Positions 26,905 through 35,473 of a stretch of 41,359 nucleotides of DNA are shown piece after piece. Origin of the DNA: an uncultured Porphyromonadaceae bacterium (lineage in GTDB: Bacteria > Bacteroidota > Bacteroidia > Bacteroidales > Muribaculaceae); contig CAMWRW010000011.1 in the NCBI GenBank assembly GCA_947176755.1, forward strand, positions 1 to 41,359. The letters are read 5' to 3'. The first letter of the stretch is position 1. Each line of letters starts with the position of its first letter. The notes under the pieces are model-generated. The model saw nothing but the letters and a program-made list of their open reading frames with translations. It was not told where the DNA came from and made no database searches. Position numbers and translations under genes: made by a program.

Positions 26905-28536
26905 ATGAAAAGCGAATTAGTAGTAGATGTAAACCGCGAGGAGGTCTCAATTGCCCTCCTTGAAGATTCCCGGCTTGTGTCGCTCCAGAAGGAGAGCCGA
27001 AACATTGCTTATGCTGTCGGCGACCTGTATCTGGCTAAAGTGAAGAAGATTATGCCGGGGCTTAATGCGGCTTTTGTTGACGTCGGCTACGAGAAGGATG
27101 CTTTTCTTCATTATCTGGACCTCGGCCCGCAGTTCAGCACTTACAAGGAGTTCATTGATCTGGCGCTCAAAGACAAACGTAAGCTCCCGGACATCACGAA
27201 GGTTACGCCACTGCCCGATATTCCCAAGCAGGGCACAATTCAGAACGTGATTCAACCCGGCGACCAACTCCTTGTTCAGATTGCTAAGGAGCCCATCTCC
27301 TCCAAGGGCCCGAGACTTACTACGGAAATCTCCCTCACCGGTAGATTCATGGTGTTGATGCCTTTCGGCAACCGCATTTCAATTTCCCAGAAGATAAAGT
27401 CGGCGGAGGAAAAAATTCGTCTCCGTCAGATTATCGGCTCTATCAAACCCAAGGGGTTCAGCGTAATTGTCCGTACGTCGGCTGAAAATAAACGCGTAGC
27501 CGAACTCAACAACGAACTCCGGACGCTTGTCAAAGCTTGGGAAGATTCGATTGCAAAAATGCAACGCAGTCAGGCTCCCTCCCTGATTTACGAGGAGGAC
27601 TCCCGCACGGTTAGTGTGATCCGCGATATTTTCTCCCCTAACTTCGAAAACATATATGTGAACGAAGCGGAGACTTTCGCGCAGATTCAGAACTATGTTT
27701 CCCTCATTGCTCCCGAAACGAAGGATATCGTGAAGCTTTATGCTAAGGATATTCCTATTTTCGACCATTTCAACATCACTCGTCAGATAAAGAGCAGTTT
27801 CGGAAAAACTGTCTCTTTTAAGAGCGGGGCGTATCTGATTATCGAGAGCACCGAGGCACTTCATGTGATTGATGTCAATTCCGGCAACCGCAGCAAAGCA
27901 AGCCAGGACCAAGAGTCGAACGCGCTCGATGTCAATCTTCGCGCTGCCGATGAAATTGCCCGCCAGCTTCGCCTCCGGGATATGGGAGGGATTATTGTGG
28001 TGGACTTTATCGACATGGGAAAAGCCGAACACCGGCAAGCTCTTTTCGACCACATGAAGGAGGTGATGGCCAACGACCGCGCACGTCATAATATTCTGCC
28101 CCTGAGTAAATTCGGACTCATGCAGATTACGCGTCAACGTGTCCGCCCGGCCCTTGACATCACAACCAGCGAGTCATGCCCCTCTTGTCATGGGAAAGGG
28201 GAGGTGAAGGCTTCGATTCTTTTCACGGATACTCTCGAAGAGAAAATTGGTTATCTCGTGGAAAATCTGAAGCTCAAAAAATTCACGATGTTTATCCATC
28301 CCTATGTGGAGGCTTATGTCAAGAAGGGTGTGTTCTCCATCTACGGAAGATGGCGTCGCCGCTTCGGCCGAGGTTTCAAAGTGCTCCCCGACGAGTCGCT
28401 TGCTTACCTCGAATATAAGGTCTTCGACGAAGCTAACAAAGAAATTGATCTCCGGGAGGAGAGCGACATCAATTCGGCCTCTACTAAGAACAGGGCAAAA
28501 GTAAACGCCAGAAACAAAGATAAGGAAGATGAGTGA
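26905..28536 (+). CDS. rng: Ribonuclease G (RNase E/G family)
   Basis: A 543-residue endoribonuclease that acts in rRNA maturation and mRNA decay. It has an S1 domain (about 38-125), the DNase I-like catalytic domain with D323 and N325 in VIDVNSGN and D367 in VVDFIDMG, and the Zn-link CPSCHG (C425/C428). There is no long unstructured tail, as expected for the G type. The ATG at 26905 is used because the upstream Met (26869) adds a 12-residue segment encoded inside a hairpin. It ends in a Lys/Asp/Glu-rich stretch. Confidence 0.95.
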   Translation: MKSELVVDVNREEVSIALLEDSRLVSLQKESRNIAYAVGDLYLAKVKKIMPGLNAAFVDVGYEKDAFLHYLDLGPQFSTYKEFIDLALKDKRKLPDITKVTPLPDIPKQGTIQNVIQPGDQLLVQIAKEPISSKGPRLTTEISLTGRFMVLMPFGNRISISQKIKSAEEKIRLRQIIGSIKPKGFSVIVRTSAENKRVAELNNELRTLVKAWEDSIAKMQRSQAPSLIYEEDSRTVSVIRDIFSPNFENIYVNEAETFAQIQNYVSLIAPETKDIVKLYAKDIPIFDHFNITRQIKSSFGKTVSFKSGAYLIIESTEALHVIDVNSGNRSKASQDQESNALDVNLRAADEIARQLRLRDMGGIIVVDFIDMGKAEHRQALFDHMKEVMANDRARHNILPLSKFGLMQITRQRVRPALDITTSESCPSCHGKGEVKASILFTDTLEEKIGYLVENLKLKKFTMFIHPYVEAYVKKGVFSIYGRWRRRFGRGFKVLPDESLAYLEYKVFDEANKEIDLREESDINSASTKNRAKVNARNKDKEDE

Positions 28537-28570
28537 CCCCGTCTCAAAGCAGACACTCTATCTCAAACTG

Positions 28571-28608
28571 AATAAGGGCCTCCGCCATTCTCGGCAGAGG
28601 CCCTTATT
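28571..28608. terminator. Bidirectional terminator between rng and folC
   Basis: A perfect 12-base stem AATAAGGGCCTC (28571-28582) with GAGGCCCTTATT (28597-28608), plus inner GCC/GGC pairing. It lies between the convergent rng and folC genes, with the AATAA/TTATT ends giving short T-tracts both ways. Confidence 0.85.
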
Positions 28609-28686
28609 CATTGAGTTAACTCTTGATTGCAGTCAGTTTAACTCTCCCCAAGTGTCCGCAAGTAAAACTCCCGCGGATTTGCTTTC

Positions 28687-29997
28687 TTACCTGCCGGTTT
28701 CGGCAAGATAATCGGCCACGACAAACGTGGATCCTCCAATATAGATTATATCATCGGGACTCGCCTCGGCAAGCGCAGCTTCCGCTGCCATCGCAGGCGA
28801 GAGGTAACATCGCGCTGGCAGACCCAGAGATTCACACGATGCTCTCAGTTCTTCCGCAGGCATCGCCCGTGGAATGGCAGCCTGCGTAATATAGTAGACC
28901 GCATCCTTAGGGAACATTGGAAGAATGTGTGCCACATCTTTATCAGCCACAAATCCAATGACAAAACGGATTGTCGGCCGAGTGGCCTGATCCGCTTTCA
29001 GCTCCGAGCGGTTTTTCTCAATCAGAAATTCGAGTTGCGTAAGATTGTATTTAAGCCCCGCCTCATTATGTCCTGTGTCGCAGACCATCAACGGACGCTT
29101 GCGAATCACTGTCCAACGTCCCCGGAGGCCGGTCAGTTCCTCGACATCCCGAAAGCCTCTTGCCACATCTTCATCCGAAATCTTGATTCCCAACCGTCGC
29201 ATTTCATCTATTGCCACACGCGCTGTGTTGATATTCTTTTGCTGATATGAACCTGCAAGCGGGCACCCGAGCGATTCGTTAGCTTCGCTGTCTATTTCCC
29301 TATAGGCTTCACGAAGAGGAGCTCCAATTTCTGAAGAGCGGCGTCTGAACACCTGCTCCACTTCCCCTTCAGCCTCGCCTACGACAACAGGGACTCCAGG
29401 CTTCATTATTCCGGCCTTCTCCCCGGCAATTTTCGAGAGAGTGTCTCCAAGAAACTGAGTGTGGTCAAATGATATATTCGTGATGACGCTCAGTTCGGGA
29501 GTGATGATATTGGTGCTGTCCAGACGTCCCCCCATCCCGACTTCTATCACGGCATAATCCACATTTTCGGCAGCGAACCAGTCGAAAGCCATCATCATCG
29601 TCAACTCGAAGAAAGAAGGACGGTCGGAATAATCTGAGGCCTTCCAACGTTCAACGAATTCAATCACTTTCTCTTTAGGAATCATTTTTCCGTTGATGCG
29701 CATTCGTTCGCGGAAATCAACGAGATGCGGACTTGTGTATAGGGCGGTTTTATAGCCTGCGCTCTGAAGCACAGCCGCAATCAACGACGATGTGCTCCCC
29801 TTGCCATTCGTGCCGGCAATATGGATTGAGCGGAATTTCTCCTGAGGGTTCCCGAAAAATCCGGCTAATGCTATACTGCGGTCAAGTCCCGGTTTATAGG
29901 CTGCCGCTCCTACGCGAGAGAACATCGGCAGCTGGGCGAAAAGAAAGTCTGTCGCCTCTTTATATCGACGGTCGATTTCTGTCAAAGGTGTATCCAT
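28687..29997 (-). CDS. folC: Bifunctional folylpolyglutamate synthase/dihydrofolate synthase
   Basis: A 436-residue Mur-ligase-like enzyme that adds glutamate to dihydropteroate and to folates. It has the P-loop GTNGKGS (62-68), TSPHLVDFRERM, the EVGMGGRLDSTN motif, and SFDHTQFLGDTLSKIAGEKAGI. The C-terminal domain includes CDTGHNEAGL. Length is normal. The gene follows the two chromate transporter genes by 75 bases, with a repeat/hairpin element in between. Confidence 0.95.
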   Translation of the reverse strand: MDTPLTEIDRRYKEATDFLFAQLPMFSRVGAAAYKPGLDRSIALAGFFGNPQEKFRSIHIAGTNGKGSTSSLIAAVLQSAGYKTALYTSPHLVDFRERMRINGKMIPKEKVIEFVERWKASDYSDRPSFFELTMMMAFDWFAAENVDYAVIEVGMGGRLDSTNIITPELSVITNISFDHTQFLGDTLSKIAGEKAGIMKPGVPVVVGEAEGEVEQVFRRRSSEIGAPLREAYREIDSEANESLGCPLAGSYQQKNINTARVAIDEMRRLGIKISDEDVARGFRDVEELTGLRGRWTVIRKRPLMVCDTGHNEAGLKYNLTQLEFLIEKNRSELKADQATRPTIRFVIGFVADKDVAHILPMFPKDAVYYITQAAIPRAMPAEELRASCESLGLPARCYLSPAMAAEAALAEASPDDIIYIGGSTFVVADYLAETGR

Positions 29998-30020
29998 TCC
30001 GAAGAATTCATTTATTTAGA

Positions 30021-30047
30021 CCCGGCGGGACATATTCCCGGCGGGAC
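30021..30047 (-). repeat. Tandem CCCGGCGGGAC repeat forming a hairpin
   Basis: Two exact 11-base copies (30021-30031 and 30037-30047), five bases apart. Each copy is nearly self-complementary, so the two can pair as a stem with one central mismatch. It lies between chrA and folC and could be a terminator or processing hairpin; only an AT-rich stretch, not a T-run, follows on the minus strand. Confidence 0.5.
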
Positions 30048-30072
30048 CGGATCAGAAGTAGAATGTTGATGG

Positions 30073-30681
30073 TTAAAGCCCGTAAAGCAGATAGCCTGCG
30101 AGCCCGGAGAGACATATCACTGCGATAGGGTGAATCTTCACTTTCTTCCCCTTGAAAGGGAAGGAAAAATAGACAAGACAGAAGGCCGCCACGCATATTG
30201 CGATGCTTTGCCAAAGCTGTCGGTCTGTACCTTCCGGATTAAAATTGGCTGCATTCATGAGCATGATGGCCGCCGATGCGATAAGTCCGACCACAACAGG
30301 ACGCAAGCCCCCGAACACGGCCTTTATTGCCCCGCTTTCCTGATGACGTCGGATAAAGTGGGAACTGTAGATCACGAGCAGGAAAGAAGGCACCGTCACG
30401 GCAAGCGTGGCCAGTATCGAACCCAGGATGCCGAACAGTGGAGACGCAAGTGTAGGATCGACTTCTCCGGGGGCGACATACCCGATGTAGGTTGCCGAGT
30501 TAATTCCGATCGGCCCCGGGGTCATCTGGGAGATTGCCACAATGTCGGTGAACATCTGTTCCGAAATCCATCCCGGATCAACAACCGATTTCTCTACCAG
30601 GGAGAGCATCGCATATCCTCCCCCGAATCCGAAGATGCCTATTTTGATGTAGGCCCAAATAAGTTTGAGATAGATATTCAT
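30073..30681 (-). CDS. Chromate transporter family protein, half-size (second of pair)
   Basis: A 202-residue CHR-family membrane protein with the GIFGFGGGYAML signature, TPGPIGINSATYIGY and about six hydrophobic segments. Half-size CHR proteins work as pairs and move chromate in some bacteria, but in gut species the natural substrate is unknown. An upstream Met at 30747 would overlap the partner gene, while the ATG at 30681 is four bases after its stop, so 30681 is chosen. Confidence 0.9.
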   Translation of the reverse strand: MNIYLKLIWAYIKIGIFGFGGGYAMLSLVEKSVVDPGWISEQMFTDIVAISQMTPGPIGINSATYIGYVAPGEVDPTLASPLFGILGSILATLAVTVPSFLLVIYSSHFIRRHQESGAIKAVFGGLRPVVVGLIASAAIMLMNAANFNPEGTDRQLWQSIAICVAAFCLVYFSFPFKGKKVKIHPIAVICLSGLAGYLLYGL

Positions 30682-30685
30682 CGTT

Positions 30686-31309
30686 TCACTTCTCCTTTCT
30701 TGAAGCCGCCCGACGGGGGAGCCACCATAGCAGCCAACCTCCGACACCGCCTAAGACGATATAAAGAATGGGGTTGGATATGAAGCCCGCATCAATCGAA
30801 ATCAATAAAGCCACGAGGAGAGGAATCCATACAGTCTTCCATGTCAGTTTCGCAGCTTTCGCCGATGTTATCACGGGTGCGATAATGAGCGCCACAACCG
30901 CCGGACGGATTCCCATGAAAATGGAGGAAATCACGCGGTTGGACTTAATCATGTCGGGAGTGAGGAAAATCGCTATCGCAAGAATAATCAGAAATGAGGG
31001 GAGAATCGTGCCCAGAGAGGCAACTATACTTCCCTTTGTGCCCCGCAGTTTATCGCCTACCGATGTGGCTATATTGACAGCAAGAATGCCGGGTAGCGAT
31101 TGGGCGATAGCGAGCAGATCAAGAAATTCATCTTTCTCGATCCAATGATATTTGTCAACGATTTCTCTCTCGATAATCGAAATCATGGCCCACCCTCCGC
31201 CGAATGTGAAAGCCCCTATCTTGAAAAAGGAAAGAAAGAGGCGGGAAAGGGATGCCGAGGGATTGGTTTTGCCAGTGCTCTTTTTATTATCTTGCATATT
31301 TCCTGACAT
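30686..31309 (-). CDS. Chromate transporter family protein, half-size (first of pair)
   Basis: A 207-residue CHR-family membrane protein, the partner of the gene that follows. It has GAFTFGGGWAMISI, AIAQSLPGILAVNIAT and about six hydrophobic segments, with a 20-residue polar N-terminus. A Met at residue 5 is an alternative start. It lies 52 bases downstream of cydB on the same strand; a hairpin stands in that gap, and no separate promoter consensus is visible. Confidence 0.9.
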   Translation of the reverse strand: MSGNMQDNKKSTGKTNPSASLSRLFLSFFKIGAFTFGGGWAMISIIEREIVDKYHWIEKDEFLDLLAIAQSLPGILAVNIATSVGDKLRGTKGSIVASLGTILPSFLIILAIAIFLTPDMIKSNRVISSIFMGIRPAVVALIIAPVITSAKAAKLTWKTVWIPLLVALLISIDAGFISNPILYIVLGGVGGWLLWWLPRRAASRKEK

Positions 31310-31318
31310 AATGTAGTT

Positions 31319-31354
31319 TGGCGGCAGAGGAAGAATAAACTCCTGCTGCCGCCA
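31319..31354 (-). terminator. Hairpin after cydB
   Basis: Perfect 9-base arms TGGCGGCAG (31319-31327) and CTGCCGCCA (31346-31354), starting seven bases after the cydB stop codon on the minus strand. No T-run follows, so it may stabilise the cydAB message and allow read-through into the chromate transporter pair. Confidence 0.55.
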
Positions 31355-31361
31355 TTAATGA

Positions 31362-32507
31362 TTAATGCTCTGCCTCCGCTTCCTCGGAAGTGAGCTTCTT
31401 CTTGTCCATCGAGTGCCAGACATACCAGATGTAGGCCAGCACGAAAGGAATAAGAAGTGACACCCAGCTCATCACGGTCAACGTGAACTTCGATGAAGAG
31501 GCGTTGCGGATGGTCAGCGAGCTCATCGGATCCGTGATCGAGGGGAGGAATGCAGTGTTGCCGTATCCTGCGGCCCAGAAAAGCGCGATTACAGTCAGGA
31601 ACGTTCCGAAGCCTGTGAGCCAGATCGCTCCGTTGGCTTTACGGAAGCATCCGATAAACCAGCCCCAAAGCACCATAACCACGCCTATGAGCATCGTGGC
31701 GCCGATCCACCATGTTCCCGTGATGGCATTGAAATACTTGTAAGGTTCCTCCGACACGCTTACCGTGCGTCCTCCTTCGCTTACCACATCATAACCCGTG
31801 GCCATGCAGAGGAGCGTGAGGAAAGTAAGGAAAGCGATCACGAAGATACCTCCGTTGATGAAGGCCTTGGCGCGAAGTTCGCTGCGCAACTGCTCGTTGC
31901 CCGCAATCTTGTTGATAAGATAGAAGCAGGCCTGCATCCGGGCCAGAAACAGAACGGCAACCCCGAGAACAAGATTCCGGGCGTTGAAGATTGCCTCGAA
32001 ACCATGTGTCGGAGCCCAGCGGGAAATCACGGGATTTCCGCCGATTGTAAGGATATTGGTCCGGTTGACGCTGAATTCCCCTCCGAAGAAGAACATCGAC
32101 ACGGCCACACCGAGAAGGATACATCCAAAGCAGCCGTTGAAGAACAGGAACGCGTCGTAGGTGCTGCTGCCGTAGACATTCCCTTTTTTGCGGCGATATT
32201 CATAGCTGACAGCTTGAAGCACAAAACTAAACAGGATAAGAATCCAGAGCCAGTAAGCTCCGCCGAAGCTCGTGGAATAGAAAAGAGGGAATGATGCGAA
32301 CATTGCGCCTCCGAATGTGACGAGGGTTGTGAAAGTCAATTCCCATTTGCTTCCCATTGCAGCAAGCATCAGATTCCTGCGTTCCGGAGTCCGTCCGAGA
32401 GTGTACATCATTGATTGTCCTCCCTGTACGAAAAGCAGGAAGACGAGGATTCCGCCAAGTACGGAAACCAAGAGCCACCAATAATTCTGAAGATATTCGA
32501 GTTCCAT
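31362..32507 (-). CDS. cydB: Cytochrome bd quinol oxidase subunit II
   Basis: Membrane subunit (381 residues from the chosen start) of the high-affinity bd-type oxidase, which reduces oxygen to water with quinol. It has the N-terminal WWLLVSVLGGILVFLLFVQGGQ-like segment with the conserved QGGQ, about eight transmembrane helices, and TWWIGATMLIG. The start at 32507 lies four bases after the cydA stop and matches the usual family opening; 32519 would add four residues and overlap cydA. Confidence 0.94.
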   Translation of the reverse strand: MELEYLQNYWWLLVSVLGGILVFLLFVQGGQSMMYTLGRTPERRNLMLAAMGSKWELTFTTLVTFGGAMFASFPLFYSTSFGGAYWLWILILFSFVLQAVSYEYRRKKGNVYGSSTYDAFLFFNGCFGCILLGVAVSMFFFGGEFSVNRTNILTIGGNPVISRWAPTHGFEAIFNARNLVLGVAVLFLARMQACFYLINKIAGNEQLRSELRAKAFINGGIFVIAFLTFLTLLCMATGYDVVSEGGRTVSVSEEPYKYFNAITGTWWIGATMLIGVVMVLWGWFIGCFRKANGAIWLTGFGTFLTVIALFWAAGYGNTAFLPSITDPMSSLTIRNASSSKFTLTVMSWVSLLIPFVLAYIWYVWHSMDKKKLTSEEAEAEH

Positions 32508-32511
32508 GGCC

Positions 32512-34065
32512 TTAAGCATTTAAATTCTTTTGGGATTCCTTTTCGACATATTTCACCATAATCGTGACCTCAGCCACGAGCAGGATGGTGAACACGGCTG
32601 CGAAGAGCCAGAACGTTACGACAACCGATGACGCCGGAATATCGGAAATTGCCGCGCAAGTGGGGAGAAGATCCTGGATTGTCCAGGGCTGACGACCCAT
32701 TTCGGCAACAGCCCATCCAGATTCGGAGCATACCCACATAAGAGGCACTGACACCATCGCAAGCAGCTGGAACCAGCGTGCGCGATCAAGGATGTCGGGT
32801 TTGTAGGTCAACAGTATCGTAAGCAGATAGAAAAGTATGAAGTAGCTGCCAAGAATCACCATTATACGGAAAGTGACGAACGTAATTCCAACCGGTGGAA
32901 TAGCCTCCTCTACATCATTGAAATAGCCGTATCCGAAGTAGGGATAATCGGCCCGGAAGGCCGTCAGAGCAGTATTCATTGCCACCGAGTCGCCCGCCTG
33001 ACGCGCAGCTCCATATTCGGCGAGAGCTTTCTGTGCCGCCCGGCCGCGTTCGATTCGTTCGGCGTAGCTGACCGTATAGACCGTGTCGCCGTCAATGACA
33101 TCACGACCCTCGATAATATCTGTGATACCCGGAACAAATGCGTCCAGTTTATGGCGAGCGAGGATTGAAAGTCCGTAGGGAAGTTGAATGTCAAAAAGAT
33201 ATTCCGGCTCGTCGTTGTTCCAACGTTTCTCCGGATTCGGAATGCCTACTGCCGTAAGACTCTGGGGAGCGTTCCCGTGATAGAGACCTTCCATGGCAGC
33301 CAATTTCATCGGCTGGTGGCGAGCCACTTCAACGGCAGATCCGTCGCCTGTGTACATCGTCAGCAGCAAGCCGATCAGACCGAACCATGCGCCCGAACGG
33401 ATCGACAGGATTGCGAAGTCGCGGTTGCGTTTCTTCCAGAGGAAGTAACAGCTCACTCCAATCACGAACACGCCTGCCAACGCCCAGCCGCTGAACACGG
33501 CGTGGAAAAACTTATTGACAGCAATGCCGGAGAAAAGTGCCCAGAAATTTTCCATTACGTTGCGCATCTGGTCAGGATCGAATTCCATTCCGACAGGATA
33601 TTGCATCCATGCGTTGGCCACAAGAATCCAGAGAGCCGAAATTGATGCGCCGATTGCCGTCAGCCATGTGGAGGCAAGGTGAAATCCCGGTGAAACTTTT
33701 TTCCATCCGAAGAACATCACCGCAATGAAAGTCGCCTCCATGAAGAAGGCCAAAATCCCTTCTATTGCAAGCGGAGCTCCGAAGATGTCTCCGACAAACC
33801 AGGAATAGTTGCTCCAGTTCGTTCCGAATTCAAACTCAAGGATGAGACCTGTGGCAACCCCGATCGCAAAGTTGATGCCAAAAAGGGTCATCCAAAATTT
33901 AGTGGCCTTAAGCCACTTCTCTTTCTTAGTGCGCAGCCAGATTGTTTCCATGATGGCCACAAGCACCGAAAGACCCAATGTGAGGGGCACGAAGAGCCAG
34001 TGATAAATCGCTGTCAAGGCAAACTGAAGCCTCGACCAGTCGACCACCGTAGTAAGATTTTCCAT
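32512..34065 (-). CDS. cydA: Cytochrome bd quinol oxidase subunit I
   Basis: Haem-bearing subunit (517 residues) of cytochrome bd oxidase. It has the N-terminal haem ligand H22 in TAIYHWLF, the second ligand region AVNKFFHAVFSGW, the quinol-loop motif HQPMKLAAMEG, and the b558 methionine region with GRQPW. It allows respiration of trace oxygen and its removal in anaerobes. It heads the cydAB(-chr) operon; a promoter candidate lies about 104-111 bases upstream. Confidence 0.96.
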   Translation of the reverse strand: MENLTTVVDWSRLQFALTAIYHWLFVPLTLGLSVLVAIMETIWLRTKKEKWLKATKFWMTLFGINFAIGVATGLILEFEFGTNWSNYSWFVGDIFGAPLAIEGILAFFMEATFIAVMFFGWKKVSPGFHLASTWLTAIGASISALWILVANAWMQYPVGMEFDPDQMRNVMENFWALFSGIAVNKFFHAVFSGWALAGVFVIGVSCYFLWKKRNRDFAILSIRSGAWFGLIGLLLTMYTGDGSAVEVARHQPMKLAAMEGLYHGNAPQSLTAVGIPNPEKRWNNDEPEYLFDIQLPYGLSILARHKLDAFVPGITDIIEGRDVIDGDTVYTVSYAERIERGRAAQKALAEYGAARQAGDSVAMNTALTAFRADYPYFGYGYFNDVEEAIPPVGITFVTFRIMVILGSYFILFYLLTILLTYKPDILDRARWFQLLAMVSVPLMWVCSESGWAVAEMGRQPWTIQDLLPTCAAISDIPASSVVVTFWLFAAVFTILLVAEVTIMVKYVEKESQKNLNA

Positions 34066-34168
34066 AGTGCTCAGCTTTATGTGTTTAAGAAAGTTATTAT
34101 GTCCTTTGCGCTTCCAACTGAAGCATTCCTTTTTCTCGCTTCCGACAGAGGGTTATATCCATCAATCG

Positions 34169-34176
34169 CAAAATTA
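34169..34176 (-). promoter_or_regulatory. Candidate cydA promoter (-7 element)
   Basis: On the minus strand TAATTTTG matches TAnnTTTG. Nineteen bases upstream the -33 site reads TCG rather than TTG, so the match is partial. It would leave a leader of about 95 bases before the cydA ATG. Confidence 0.4.
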
Positions 34177-34236
34177 ACAAATTTTTGAAATAGTCCGAGA
34201 TTTTTAAGAAGATTTTAAAAAATATCATTTGTTACT

Positions 34237-34266
34237 TTTGTATAGACTTCAATTTTATTAATTTTG
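34237..34266 (+). promoter_or_regulatory. Candidate promoter of the DUF4494-yggS genes
   Basis: TTTG (34237-34240), an 18-base spacer, then TAATTTTG (34259-34266), matching the Bacteroidota consensus with a slightly short spacer. The ATG is at 34296, giving a leader of about 25 bases. Confidence 0.6.
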
Positions 34267-34295
34267 CAGTCAAACAAAAGTTACATCAAAAGCGT

Positions 34296-34736
34296 ATGGC
34301 ACTCTGGTTCGAATGTAAGGTAAGATATGACAAGATGATGGAAAACGGCATGGTGAAGAAAGTCAACGAGCCTTATCTCGTAGACGCGCTCACATTCACC
34401 GAAGCCGAGGCCCGGATCCTTGAAGAAATGAAGCCTTTTATCTCCGGCGAATATTCGATAGCTTCCGAAAAGAAAACTCGCATTTCCGAAATTTTCTTTA
34501 ACGAGGGTGGCGATCGATGGTATCTCGTGAAAGTCGCATTCGTGACCCTTGATGAAAAAAGCGGCACGGAAAAAAAATCCGTCTCGCAGATTCTAGTCCA
34601 GGCTTTCGACTTTGACAGTGCGGTGGCAAACTTCAAGAAGGGAATGGAGGGCACATTGGCCGACTTCGAAATTCAGTCTGTCTCCGAGACTCTGATTATG
34701 GATGTCTATACCGCCAATCTCAACGCTCCCGAATAA
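34296..34736 (+). CDS. DUF4494 domain-containing protein
   Basis: A 146-residue protein found mainly in Bacteroidota, of unknown function. It starts MALWFECKVRYDKM and has an YLVDALTFTEAEARI segment and a KKSVSQILVQAFDFDSAV core. It is soluble, with no signal peptide and a mixed alpha/beta composition. It is followed 38 bases later by yggS, a neighbour I recall for this family. Divergent from cydA. Confidence 0.88.
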   Translation: MALWFECKVRYDKMMENGMVKKVNEPYLVDALTFTEAEARILEEMKPFISGEYSIASEKKTRISEIFFNEGGDRWYLVKVAFVTLDEKSGTEKKSVSQILVQAFDFDSAVANFKKGMEGTLADFEIQSVSETLIMDVYTANLNAPE

Positions 34737-34774
34737 TCACGGTCTGATTAACGGACGCCCAAATCCCTGCTGAT

Positions 34775-35449
34775 ATGGAAAATAGAATTGGCAAAGAGAT
34801 AGAACAACTCCGTAAGGAAATTCCTTCGGGAGTTACTCTCGTGGCCGTCTCCAAGTTCCATCCGGTTGAAGCCGTGATGGAGGCCTACGACGCCGGACAG
34901 AGATGTTTCGGTGAGAGCCGGGTGCAGGAACTCCTCGCAAAGATTCCGGAATGTCCCCAAGACATCAGATGGCATTTCATCGGCCACCTGCAGACCAACA
35001 AGGTCCGGGCCCTGATTGGCCGGACCGCACTCATAGAAAGCGTTGATTCGGAGCGTCTCCTTGAACTCATCGATGTGGAATCCCGCAAGGCCGGGGTCGT
35101 GACCCGCGTCTTGATGCAGCTCCATGTGGCCCGCGAGGAAACCAAATTCGGTTTTTTGCCCGAAGAACTGCTGGAATATTTCCGCGAGCATCGCTTCGAG
35201 AAACTAACCAATACGCATATATGCGGAGTGATGGGTATGGCCTCAAACACGGATGATATGGAGCGGGTCGCAAGCGATTTCGCTGAAATACGCCGGGTCT
35301 TTGATCAGATTGCCTCCGATTCCTCCCTGGGCCTCCGAGGTTTCGACACTGTGTCGATGGGAATGAGCCATGACTGGCCTCTCGCTGTCAGAAACGGGTC
35401 GACGATGGTAAGGATAGGTACTCGCATATTTGGAGAGAGAAACTATTGA
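34775..35449 (+). CDS. yggS: YggS-family pyridoxal 5'-phosphate homeostasis protein
   Basis: A 224-residue single-domain alanine-racemase-fold protein that binds PLP and balances B6 vitamers without known catalysis. The PLP lysine is K27 in LVAVSKFHP. Other motifs are CFGESRVQELLAK, WHFIGHLQTNK, GLRGFDTVSMGMSHDW and the terminal MVRIGTRIFGER. Length is normal. It is probably transcribed with the DUF4494 gene. Confidence 0.95.
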   Translation: MENRIGKEIEQLRKEIPSGVTLVAVSKFHPVEAVMEAYDAGQRCFGESRVQELLAKIPECPQDIRWHFIGHLQTNKVRALIGRTALIESVDSERLLELIDVESRKAGVVTRVLMQLHVAREETKFGFLPEELLEYFREHRFEKLTNTHICGVMGMASNTDDMERVASDFAEIRRVFDQIASDSSLGLRGFDTVSMGMSHDWPLAVRNGSTMVRIGTRIFGERNY

Positions 35450-35473
35450 AATTTATAATCTAAATTTGATCCT

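Noticed and set aside
35461-35468. TAAATTTG before the MFS gene as a promoter
   Set aside because: It has no -33 partner and lies five bases from the ATG, leaving almost no leader. Co-transcription with yggS is simpler.
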